The notes under the pieces are model-generated. The model was given only the letters and a program-made list of their open reading frames with translations, searched no databases and was not told where the DNA came from. The position numbers and the translations under genes are program-made. DNA of 5,827 bases, taken from NCBI GenBank assembly GCA_029824495.1, contig JALGXY010000472.1, positions 1 through 5,827 on the forward strand, given 5' to 3'. Shown here piece after piece: positions 1-5,575 of the stretch. Source of the stretch: Fimbriimonadia bacterium (GTDB taxonomy: Bacteria > Armatimonadota > Fimbriimonadia > Fimbriimonadales > Fimbriimonadaceae). Position 1 is the stretch's first letter. Each line of letters starts with the position of its first letter.

Positions 1-219
1 CGAGGTGCTGATCAGGGTTAAGACCCCGAGCCCACGGAAGAGAGTTGCTGCTGCAAACGTCTGGCCATGCCATCCCGCGCAGATACGGCCCCCTTTCGAC
101 TCCTGAACGGCCTTCCAGCCCCGTGTGTCGATCTTGAGCGACATGCCGATCAGCCGAATGATCAGATAGACGATCTGCGGCATGAAATAGGGCTGAATTT
201 TCCGCCAGAGTTTTTTCAT
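1..219 (-). CDS. DUF374-type lysophospholipid acyltransferase-like protein (5' part only)
   Basis: Partial gene: the first 73 codons are present and the rest lies beyond the left edge. The translation begins MKKLWRKIQPYFMPQIVYLI, a basic then hydrophobic start fitting a membrane anchor. Residues 46-52 read ICAGWHG, followed about 16 residues later by LTLISTS. That matches the DUF374 branch of the lysophospholipid acyltransferase superfamily, where an (F/G)WHG block supplies the catalytic histidine (here His51) and a (L/V)IS(x)S block precedes an RDGE-like motif that would fall just outside the window. Such proteins are related to LpxL-type acyltransferases and probably transfer acyl chains at the inner membrane; the exact substrate is unknown. 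The start codon overlaps the rhomboid stop as ATGA, so translational coupling is expected and no separate ribosome site is needed. The family call rests on motif recognition alone and lacks the C-terminal half. Confidence 0.72.
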   Translation of the reverse strand, partial: MKKLWRKIQPYFMPQIVYLIIRLIGMSLKIDTRGWKAVQESKGGRICAGWHGQTFAAATLFRGLGVLTLISTS

Positions 220-1304
220 TGAATCAGCCCCTTTGCCCGAGCCAGGTCTGCCGCTCCGTGAAGAGCATACTTCTCGTTCAATTCGTTCAAAAGCTCTTGG
301 CTCATATCAGGTTGAGACGTCTTGACGGCCTCCGCCATCGCCAACAGGGCGTCCGGCCTGGCCGGGTCGGAGTCAGCAAGGCCGACCAGAGACTCAAGCA
401 GCATCAGCGATTCATCTGGATGATCAGCCTTCAATGAGTCTGCCAGTTTTGCCCGCTCTGCCGGCAGCAGCTCCTCAAGCCGATTCAGTTCGCATAGCCT
501 GACGACACTTGCAGCATCGAATCCGGTCTGACCAGATCGCAGAAGCTCAAGACGCACATCAACCTCTTGATCAACTTCGTGCATATCGTGAAGGGCCTCC
601 AGGCGCTGTGCAATCGCCTTGTTGTCGTTCGGGTGGTGCACCAGATGCTCTTCGGCTGCGTGCAGCGCCGATGCCGGGCTGCGCGAGTTCATCTCCTCGA
701 GGACAGCATGCCCAAACTCAAGACTGGCCGCCTTCGGAGCGCGGAAAACAAAGCTGATGATGATGCCGAAAAGGAAGCCGACCAGATGCGCCCAGTAAGC
801 TGTGCCGCCCACTTCAGTGCCTAAGCGAAATGCTCCTGCAAGTGCTTGAAGGGTCGCCCAAAGAACTGCAACAGCCCAGATTCCCACCCCTACGTTCGGC
901 AGAATCGGCACCTTGAGGTTCATATAGCGTATCGAGCAGTAGCCCAGACAAGCTGCGGCTGCTCCAGATGCACCGATCGAAGGCACTGAGCCCGCTCCGC
1001 CAATCAGATAGTGTCCCAAGACACCAGCCAGCCCACCCAGAAGGAAGATCAGGAGAAACTTGATTCGGCCGACTGCCAGCTCAACCATCGGGCCGACCGC
1101 GGCAATAAAGACCATATTGCCCAACAGGTGGATCAGATTCTCATGCAGAAAAAGGCTCGTGACTGCGCTGGAGAATGCGGGTGCCGAGCTGAGGAAACCG
1201 TAGTCATTGACCAGCTCGCCGTTGAGAAACACCGCCATCGAGCCAGCCAGGCAGAGAACCAGGATGACTATCGTAAGCCAAGGCAGGCGTTTGTTTTTGG
1301 GCAT
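216..1304 (-). CDS. Rhomboid family intramembrane serine protease with helical C-terminal tail
   Basis: 362 residues. The first ~190 form a GlpG-like six-helix rhomboid core: helices at about 10-30, 45-76, 81-104, 110-127, 139-158 and 170-188. The second helix carries the conserved H54-x4-H59-x3-N63 pattern, the fourth starts with GASG holding the nucleophile Ser113, and the sixth has AHLVGF with the partner His173. Both catalytic residues are present, so an active protease that cuts transmembrane segments of membrane proteins is expected; substrates cannot be inferred. Residues about 191-362 are soluble, charged and helix-rich, with stretches such as SALHAAEEHLVHHPNDNKAI that look like degenerate TPR-type repeats and may bind partners or substrates. 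ATG start lies 6 bases after the yebC stop with no clear Shine-Dalgarno sequence, and its stop overlaps the acyltransferase start by 4 bases. Family call is firm; the role of the tail is inference. Confidence 0.93.
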   Translation of the reverse strand: MPKNKRLPWLTIVILVLCLAGSMAVFLNGELVNDYGFLSSAPAFSSAVTSLFLHENLIHLLGNMVFIAAVGPMVELAVGRIKFLLIFLLGGLAGVLGHYLIGGAGSVPSIGASGAAAACLGYCSIRYMNLKVPILPNVGVGIWAVAVLWATLQALAGAFRLGTEVGGTAYWAHLVGFLFGIIISFVFRAPKAASLEFGHAVLEEMNSRSPASALHAAEEHLVHHPNDNKAIAQRLEALHDMHEVDQEVDVRLELLRSGQTGFDAASVVRLCELNRLEELLPAERAKLADSLKADHPDESLMLLESLVGLADSDPARPDALLAMAEAVKTSQPDMSQELLNELNEKYALHGAADLARAKGLIQ

Positions 1305-1310
1305 GGCGTA

Positions 1311-2054
1311 TCAGGCTTCTTGAAGCAGCGACTCAGGAATATCGACGTTGATGAAGGTCTCTTTGACGTCGTCAAGATCGTCAATTGCATCCATCAGCCG
1401 AATTGTCTTGCGCATATCGTCTTCAGAGAGATCTGCGTGGTTGGTCGGAATCCGTGTTAAGTCGGCCTCTTTGGCGGAGAATCCAGCCTTCTCAACTTCA
1501 ACCAGACAGGTGTGCAGAGATTCGGGGGCTGTTTCGATGATAAATGCGCCGTCCTCCGGCCTCACATCTTCTGCGCCGCCTTCCAGAGCCGCCATCGTCA
1601 ACTCGTCTTCGTCGACACCATCCGCCAGAACCACGATCTGGCCACACCGCTTAAACTGCCAAGCAACTGAGCCGTTGGGAGACATCTCTCCGCCGTTCTT
1701 GCTGAAGGCGTGACGCAGGTCACTGACGGTCCTGTTGCGGTTTTCTGAGTAGCACTCGACCATGAAGGCGACACCGCCCGGCCCCACCCCTTCGTAGGTG
1801 ATCTCCTCGTAATCGGCACCTTCTACCTGGCCAGAGCCACGTGCAATCGCTCGCTCGATGTTCTCCTTAGGGAGCGAAGACTCTTTTGCCTTCTCGATTG
1901 CAACACGCAGGCGCGGGTTCTTTTCGGGGTCGCCGCCGCCCAGTTTTGCTGCAACGATGATCTCACGGGCAAGCTTGGTAAAGAGCTTCCCGCGGATCGC
2001 ATCTTGTTTGCCCTTGCGAATGCGGATGTTCTTCCATTTGGAATGGCCAGCCAT
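1311..2054 (-). CDS. yebC: YebC/PmpR (TACO1) family protein
   Basis: 247 residues, the usual length for the family (about 245-250). It opens with the family signature MAGHSKWKNIRIRK and continues with the expected blocks: FTKLAREI at about 25-32, GGGDPEKNPRLRVAIEKAK at about 39-57, PKENIERAI near 62-70, YEGVGPGG near 87-94, and the acidic C-terminal region. Members have been described as DNA-binding transcriptional regulators (PmpR) and, in other work, as ribosome-associated translation factors (mitochondrial TACO1 and bacterial relatives that help with proline-rich stretches); which applies here cannot be told from sequence. The protein is cytosolic. The ATG is fixed by the invariant N-terminus; no purine-rich Shine-Dalgarno sequence precedes it in the 23-base gap after the membrane protein gene. 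In many bacteria yebC sits beside ruvC; here it is instead embedded in a membrane-themed gene string. Identification is secure. Confidence 0.97.
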   Translation of the reverse strand: MAGHSKWKNIRIRKGKQDAIRGKLFTKLAREIIVAAKLGGGDPEKNPRLRVAIEKAKESSLPKENIERAIARGSGQVEGADYEEITYEGVGPGGVAFMVECYSENRNRTVSDLRHAFSKNGGEMSPNGSVAWQFKRCGQIVVLADGVDEDELTMAALEGGAEDVRPEDGAFIIETAPESLHTCLVEVEKAGFSAKEADLTRIPTNHADLSEDDMRKTIRLMDAIDDLDDVKETFINVDIPESLLQEA

Positions 2055-2077
2055 CGCAGAGATTCTGACACGCCGGG

Positions 2078-2986
2078 CTAGTACTGGTCAGACCTGGTAC
2101 CGCCCAGCGTCCTGGTTCGGAACATCAGCCAGAGCGAGACCCCCGCAACAGCCAGACCACCGAAAAGTACGACGTACATCATCGAGCCAGAAACAACCAG
2201 CGAGAGAAAGCCACACGCCGCCATCACGAGGAAACAGAGTGCATATCCCAAGACCAGGCGTGACCAGACCTGTTTCTTGCTGAACGTCTTGCGGGCCAGC
2301 TCCAGCAGATAGGGTCCACCGCACTTGACACACTTGATCGTTCCTGCTTGGTTCGGGATGTGGCATGTAGGGCACGGAACAGGGTCAAAGGCTGTCTCGT
2401 CCTTAAGCTCCTCTTTCCAGTACTTGATCATCGTCGCCTCGCGCTGGAAATAGCTTCTAGTCGAGACGTTCGTGTTCGGATCTATCTCGTCTGAGATGCT
2501 GCCGAGGGTCAATTCAGCGATCACAATCGCGTGCCCTGGCAGGCCCATACCATGCAGAGCTCTCGCTGCCTGGAACCAGGCGCTCGGGTTGTCCGGCTTT
2601 CCGGTCAGCGAAAGGTGCGCCTTTTCAAGAGCCTCTAGGGGAATCGAATCGAGAAGCTGATTGTCCATCTGAGTCTTGGCATACGGCACAAACGCCGCGG
2701 CTGCCAGGCTGCCGAGCAGGACGATTCCGCTCAGAACAGCGCTCTTGGCATAGATCAAGAGCACCATAGTGACGAGCATTGAGCCGATCAGGGCCACGCC
2801 AGGGGCGATATCCAGCTCGTCAGTCGCGATGAGCCTGATGATCACAAAGGTGAGGAGTCCGAAGACAACGACACTCGCCAGGGTCAATGCGAGGTGAAGA
2901 GCCGCATTGGCAGCCCACTCTGCTTTGCTCTGCTGCGCAATCAGGCTGAACAGCAGGTCCGTACGGCCAAAGACGGCCTCAGACAT
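2078..2986 (-). CDS. Membrane protein of unknown function with a CxxC-x10-CxxC zinc ribbon
   Basis: 302 residues from the chosen ATG. I do not recognise a named family. Layout seen: three hydrophobic segments near residues 27-54, 61-81 and 83-102, a soluble region about 105-200 containing a single TPR-like helical pair (around AWFQAARALHGMGLPGHAI), a four-cysteine zinc ribbon (Cys205, Cys208, Cys219, Cys222; CPTC and CVKC), then two hydrophobic segments near 243-266 and 269-289 and a short basic tail. The ribbon and TPR-like part are probably cytosolic, since such knuckles usually fold there. Zinc binding is inferred from the cysteine spacing. Start choice: the frame could open four codons earlier at a TTG (position 2998), but the ATG at 2986 has a G-rich Shine-Dalgarno-like GGGGGTG five bases upstream (counted from the G run), whereas the TTG has none. 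It follows the 110-residue gene by 24 bases and precedes yebC by 23. Confidence 0.85.
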   Translation of the reverse strand: MSEAVFGRTDLLFSLIAQQSKAEWAANAALHLALTLASVVVFGLLTFVIIRLIATDELDIAPGVALIGSMLVTMVLLIYAKSAVLSGIVLLGSLAAAAFVPYAKTQMDNQLLDSIPLEALEKAHLSLTGKPDNPSAWFQAARALHGMGLPGHAIVIAELTLGSISDEIDPNTNVSTRSYFQREATMIKYWKEELKDETAFDPVPCPTCHIPNQAGTIKCVKCGGPYLLELARKTFSKKQVWSRLVLGYALCFLVMAACGFLSLVVSGSMMYVVLFGGLAVAGVSLWLMFRTRTLGGTRSDQY

Positions 2987-2989
2987 GAG

Positions 2990-2996
2990 CACCCCC
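2990..2996 (-). promoter_or_regulatory. Shine-Dalgarno-like site for the zinc-ribbon membrane protein
   Basis: On the minus strand GGGGGTG stands just before CTC-ATG, leaving five bases between the G run and the ATG at 2986. It decides the start in favour of this ATG over the in-frame TTG at 2998, whose upstream bases (TTCTGCCCCC) are pyrimidine-rich. The same G run could pair with the adjacent C run around 2999-3003, which might partly mask the site. Confidence 0.5.
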
Positions 2997-3010
2997 AAGG
3001 GGGCAGAAGC

Positions 3011-3343
3011 CTAAACTTTCTTGAGGTCCTTGTCTCTGACAAGAACCACGTAGTGCGGCACGAATTTCAGCTCCTCCTTTGTCAGCGTTTTCTTTTGGTC
3101 TTCGCTGATCGCCTCCAGGAACTTGGCTCTCATCCGCTTGGTCGACTCTGTGTGAACCTGACCAGGAATCTTCGGCAGCGTCTCAAGGTCGATTTTTACG
3201 GCAATCTCGTCAGCGCTATAGCGTGACTCAACCACACCTTCCAGTCCATCGAGATGGCTGTGTAGGCTATGGATCTCTTGATCAGCTTCTGAAACGTCAC
3301 CAAGGACGATACGGACTTTGTCACCTTCCCCAATCGGAGGCAT
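3011..3343 (-). CDS. Conserved-looking small hypothetical protein, possible SH3/KOW-like fold
   Basis: 110 residues, no signal peptide, no membrane segment, no cysteines; probably cytosolic. I do not recognise the family. What can be seen: an N-terminal GEGDKVRIVLG (5-15) followed by LDGLEGVVES (31-40) and EIAVKIDLETL (46-56), an alternation of short beta strands and a glycine turn that resembles small SH3-like or KOW barrels that bind RNA or protein. A charged, likely helical middle (about 65-92) follows, then a hydrophobic strand FVPHYVVLVR (94-103) and a basic end DKDLKKV. The fold suggestion is inference from pattern only. The gene starts 22 bases after the prenyl synthase stop and ends 24 bases before the membrane protein ATG, so it is cotranscribed with both. 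A GAGAGG Shine-Dalgarno sequence lies 12 bases upstream of the ATG inside a possible hairpin loop. That it is a real gene is supported by its tight fit in the operon and its own ribosome site. Confidence 0.78.
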   Translation of the reverse strand: MPPIGEGDKVRIVLGDVSEADQEIHSLHSHLDGLEGVVESRYSADEIAVKIDLETLPKIPGQVHTESTKRMRAKFLEAISEDQKKTLTKEELKFVPHYVVLVRDKDLKKV

Positions 3344-3348
3344 GGTGC

Positions 3349-3367
3349 GATTCTACCTCTCAGAATC
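3349..3367 (-). promoter_or_regulatory. Hairpin displaying the Shine-Dalgarno sequence of the 110-residue gene
   Basis: A perfect 6-base inverted repeat (GATTCT / AGAATC) encloses a 7-base loop that reads GAGAGGT on the transcript. The loop holds the only purine-rich ribosome site for the downstream gene, and the 5' arm includes the last two bases of the prenyl synthase stop codon. The 3' arm ends five bases before the ATG. The repeat is seen directly; that it folds or regulates translation is inference. A ribosome finishing the upstream gene would melt it, which could couple the two genes. A stem this short has a fair chance of being coincidental. Confidence 0.35.
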
Positions 3368-4244
3368 AGAGGGTTCGGTCAACCGAGTACCGAATCAGGG
3401 ACTGCAGCGCTTCCTTCGGTCCAGGAAGCCGCTGAACATGCTCGACGGCACGCTCAACGCACTCTTCTCCGGCAGCTTTCGCAGCCTCCAATCCCATCAG
3501 TGCCGGATAGGTCTGTTTGCTCTTTTCTCGGTCAGAACCGACCGCTTTGCCGAGGTGATCGGCCGTCGATGTCTCATTGAGAACGTCGTCCGCGATCTGA
3601 AATGCTTGACCAGCCCAGCGACCAGCCTCGCTCAGGTGCTGCCGCTGCTCAGCATCCGCTCCGGCGATGATCCCACCAAGCACGCACGATGCGCTGATCA
3701 GGCTGCCGGTCTTCCAGGCGTGTATCTGCTGGACAGCTTCCAGGTTGGGCTCTGTGCCTTCGGCGAGGATATCGAGGACCTCTCCAGCGACCAGACCCGG
3801 TGTGCCGGCAGCCCCAGCCAGAACCGAGACAGCGTCGGCCCTCGCTTCGGCCGAGGCTTTCATGTTGGCGGCCACTCGGAACGCCAATGCAAATAGCGCG
3901 TCTCCGGCCAGAATCGCCAACGCTTCGCCGAACTTGACGTGACAGGTTGGCCTGCCTCGGCGAAGATCGTCATCGTCGATTGCAGGCAGATCGTCGTGGA
4001 TGAGAGAAAAACAGTGGACCATCTCCACCGCACAGGCAACATCGAGCGAATGGGTGGGATCGCACCCTAGAGCCTCACAGCTCGCCATGACCAGGGCAGG
4101 CCGCAGCCGCTTGCCGGGAGCCAGCGCAGACCAGCGCATTGCGGCATGGAGTTCAGAAGGGGATTCTTGAGCCGTGGGGAGCAGCAGATCAAGTCTCTGC
4201 TCAGCTAGATTGCGAAATTCTGCAAGTCGGGCCGGCTCAGGCAC
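3366..4244 (-). CDS. ispA: Polyprenyl synthetase, farnesyl/geranylgeranyl diphosphate synthase type
   Basis: 292 residues from the GTG chosen here, close to E. coli IspA (299). It condenses isopentenyl diphosphate with allylic diphosphates to make C15 (or C20) prenyl diphosphate for quinones, bactoprenol and other isoprenoids, in the cytosol. Seen in order: GKRLRP (44-49), the first Asp-rich motif HDDLPAIDDDDLRRGRP (83-99, with the two-residue insertion of bacterial FPP and plant-type GGPP synthases), KTGSLI (178-183), the second Asp-rich region FQIADDVLNE (215-224), and GKAVGSDREKSKQTYPAL (232-249). The residue five before the first motif is Phe, and an aromatic there favours a C15 product by analogy. 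Oddity: the second motif reads DDVLN, not DDxxD. Start: the open frame extends to an ATG at 4313, but that would overlap the divergent DUF1015 coding region, and its extra 23 residues do not resemble the family, so the GTG is preferred. First gene of the leftward operon. Family sure; exact chain length unsure. Confidence 0.93.
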   Translation of the reverse strand: MPEPARLAEFRNLAEQRLDLLLPTAQESPSELHAAMRWSALAPGKRLRPALVMASCEALGCDPTHSLDVACAVEMVHCFSLIHDDLPAIDDDDLRRGRPTCHVKFGEALAILAGDALFALAFRVAANMKASAEARADAVSVLAGAAGTPGLVAGEVLDILAEGTEPNLEAVQQIHAWKTGSLISASCVLGGIIAGADAEQRQHLSEAGRWAGQAFQIADDVLNETSTADHLGKAVGSDREKSKQTYPALMGLEAAKAAGEECVERAVEHVQRLPGPKEALQSLIRYSVDRTL

Positions 4245-4294
4245 AGAGTCAAGTGTACCAGGACCCCAAGAGCAGCATCGGTATGATTCCGCCC
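4245..4294. promoter_or_regulatory. Divergent intergenic region, presumed promoters for both transcription units
   Basis: These 50 bases separate the preferred GTG of the prenyl synthase from the preferred ATG of the DUF1015 gene. This is the largest gap in the window and the only place where both units can begin, so promoters must lie in it or just inside the flanking genes. A TATGAT at 4282-4287 on the plus strand resembles a -10 box, but no good -35 sits upstream, and it would lie only 7 bases before the ATG. On the minus strand a TACACT near 4249-4254 is a weak -10 candidate without a partner. No clear operator or terminator is seen. Confidence 0.35.
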
Positions 4295-5572
4295 ATGGCG
4301 ACCATTCGGCCATTCCATGGTCTTCGCTATTCAGATCAAGCCGGCAGCCTGGCTGATCTGACTGCGCCCCCGTACGATGTCATCTCCTCCCAAATGCGGG
4401 AAGAGCTCGGCTCGAAGAGCCAGAACAACATCGTTATGGTCACCCTGCCCGAGCAGCAGGAAGGCGACCGAAGCAAGTTCATCAAGTACGCCCGCAGCGC
4501 CCAGCGCCTGCAGCAGTGGCGCGATGAAGGTGTGATGGAAGCCGATGAGTCTCCCTGCCTCTACCGCTACACCCAGGTTTTCGAAGTGCCGGGCACTGGT
4601 GAGGTCTGCACCCGCACCAAGCTGATCACGCTGATCAAGCTGGAGAAGTACGAGAACAACGTTGTCCTTCCCCACGAGCGGACCTTCCCCAAACATAAGG
4701 AGGACCGCATGAGGATTCTTGAGGCGACACGCAGCCACGTCGAGTGCATCTTTGGACTGTTTGAAGACAACGATGGCTCGATCCACCAGAAGATCGCCTC
4801 TTCCGAGGCCACTCTGGCTGGTGAGACCAAGACAGACGACGGCATCACACACAAGCTGGAGCTGATTTCAGACGAAGCAGAGATCGCCGAAATCCAGAGC
4901 AAGATCGGCCCGAGCAGAGTCTGGATTGCCGACGGGCATCACCGTTACGAGACAGCCCTTTCGTTCCGCGAAGCTCTCGGGGACAGAGATGAAGAGGTCG
5001 CTGAGGACTACATGATGATGGCTCTGACCAGCATCAGTGATCCTGGCCTCGTTCTTCTGCCAACCCACCGCATTCTTAAGAAGATGCCGATCTCGGGCGA
5101 CGAGCTCAAAGCGAAAATGGCCGAGCACTTCGAGATCAACGACTGCCCCAACAGCGAGCTGATGGCTCGAATTGAAGCAGAAGAGGCCGCAGGCCGACGG
5201 GCCTTTGGAGTGGCTCTGCCGGGCGGAAACGGCTTCACAGCAGCAGTCGACTCGATCGAAGGCCTGGCGTCTCAAGCCGAAATCGAAGGCGGAGCGAATC
5301 TGAAGAACCTCGATGTCAGCATCCTTCATGGCTTCATCTTTGCCAAGCTGCTCGGGCTGACCGGTCACGATTTCTTTGGATACACACGCTCGGAAGAGGA
5401 GGCTGTCGAGGCAGTTGAAGGCGATTCGCCGGCAGCATTCTTGATGAACCCACCAACCGTTCACAACATGCGTGAGGTCGCTGCAGACGGCGACTTCATG
5501 CCCCAAAAGAGCACCTACTACTATCCAAAGCTATTGAGCGGCCTCGTTGTATGGCAGCTCAAGGACGACTGA
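4295..5572 (+). CDS. DUF1015 family protein
   Basis: 425 residues, the usual size for DUF1015 (about 400-430), with no signal peptide or membrane segment. Seen in order: the N-terminal signature IRPFHGLRY (4-12), APPYDVIS (24-31), LPHERTFPKHKEDR (125-138, the HERT block), IADGHHRYETA (211-221, the most conserved block, rich in possible catalytic or metal-binding Asp and His), PTHR (256-259), LHGFIF (344-349) and the C-terminal PQKSTYYYPKLLSGL (403-417). The biochemical activity of the family is not established as far as I know; some relatives lie near serine biosynthesis genes, but that context is absent here. Start: the frame is open back to 4139, inside the prenyl synthase gene, but family proteins begin with (M)xxIRPF, so the ATG at 4295 is chosen; an ATG four codons earlier (4283) is the alternative. 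The MBL-fold gene starts 3 bases after its stop. Family call firm, function unknown. Confidence 0.93.
   Translation: MATIRPFHGLRYSDQAGSLADLTAPPYDVISSQMREELGSKSQNNIVMVTLPEQQEGDRSKFIKYARSAQRLQQWRDEGVMEADESPCLYRYTQVFEVPGTGEVCTRTKLITLIKLEKYENNVVLPHERTFPKHKEDRMRILEATRSHVECIFGLFEDNDGSIHQKIASSEATLAGETKTDDGITHKLELISDEAEIAEIQSKIGPSRVWIADGHHRYETALSFREALGDRDEEVAEDYMMMALTSISDPGLVLLPTHRILKKMPISGDELKAKMAEHFEINDCPNSELMARIEAEEAAGRRAFGVALPGGNGFTAAVDSIEGLASQAEIEGGANLKNLDVSILHGFIFAKLLGLTGHDFFGYTRSEEEAVEAVEGDSPAAFLMNPPTVHNMREVAADGDFMPQKSTYYYPKLLSGLVVWQLKDD
5561..5565 (+). promoter_or_regulatory. Shine-Dalgarno sequence for the MBL-fold gene
   Basis: AAGGA lies inside the last codons of the DUF1015 gene, 10 bases before the ATG at 5576. 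With only three bases between that stop codon and this start, it supports the chosen start and translational coupling of the two genes. Confidence 0.45.
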
Positions 5573-5575
5573 TCA

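Noticed and set aside
1011..1460. 149-residue open frame on the plus strand spanning the rhomboid/yebC junction
   Set aside because: It is antisense to two firmly identified genes, and its product is a charged low-complexity sequence without motifs.
2055..2077. CAGA/TCTG mini-hairpin before yebC as a terminator or attenuator
   Set aside because: The stem is only four base pairs with a three-base loop and no T-run follows, so it is too weak to support.
2992..3003. CCCCCAAGGGGG palindrome as a terminator between the 110-residue gene and the membrane protein gene
   Set aside because: The two-base centre is too small for a stable hairpin loop and there is no T-run; the G run on the transcript is better explained as a ribosome site.
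3318..3896. 192-residue open frame on the plus strand opposite the prenyl synthase
   Set aside because: It lies antisense to a gene with clear family motifs, has no recognisable domain, and has a low-complexity Ser/Arg/Leu composition typical of a shadow frame.
4293..4320. Two CCATGG palindromes 22 bases apart, and a GACCAT/ATGGTC inverted repeat, at the DUF1015 start, as a possible operator
   Set aside because: They fall in codons for the conserved MATIRPFHG start, so protein coding explains them; no other operator-like feature supports a binding site.
4868..5506. 212-residue open frame on the minus strand inside the DUF1015 gene
   Set aside because: The sense strand carries all conserved DUF1015 blocks; the antisense product shows no domain and no ribosome site.
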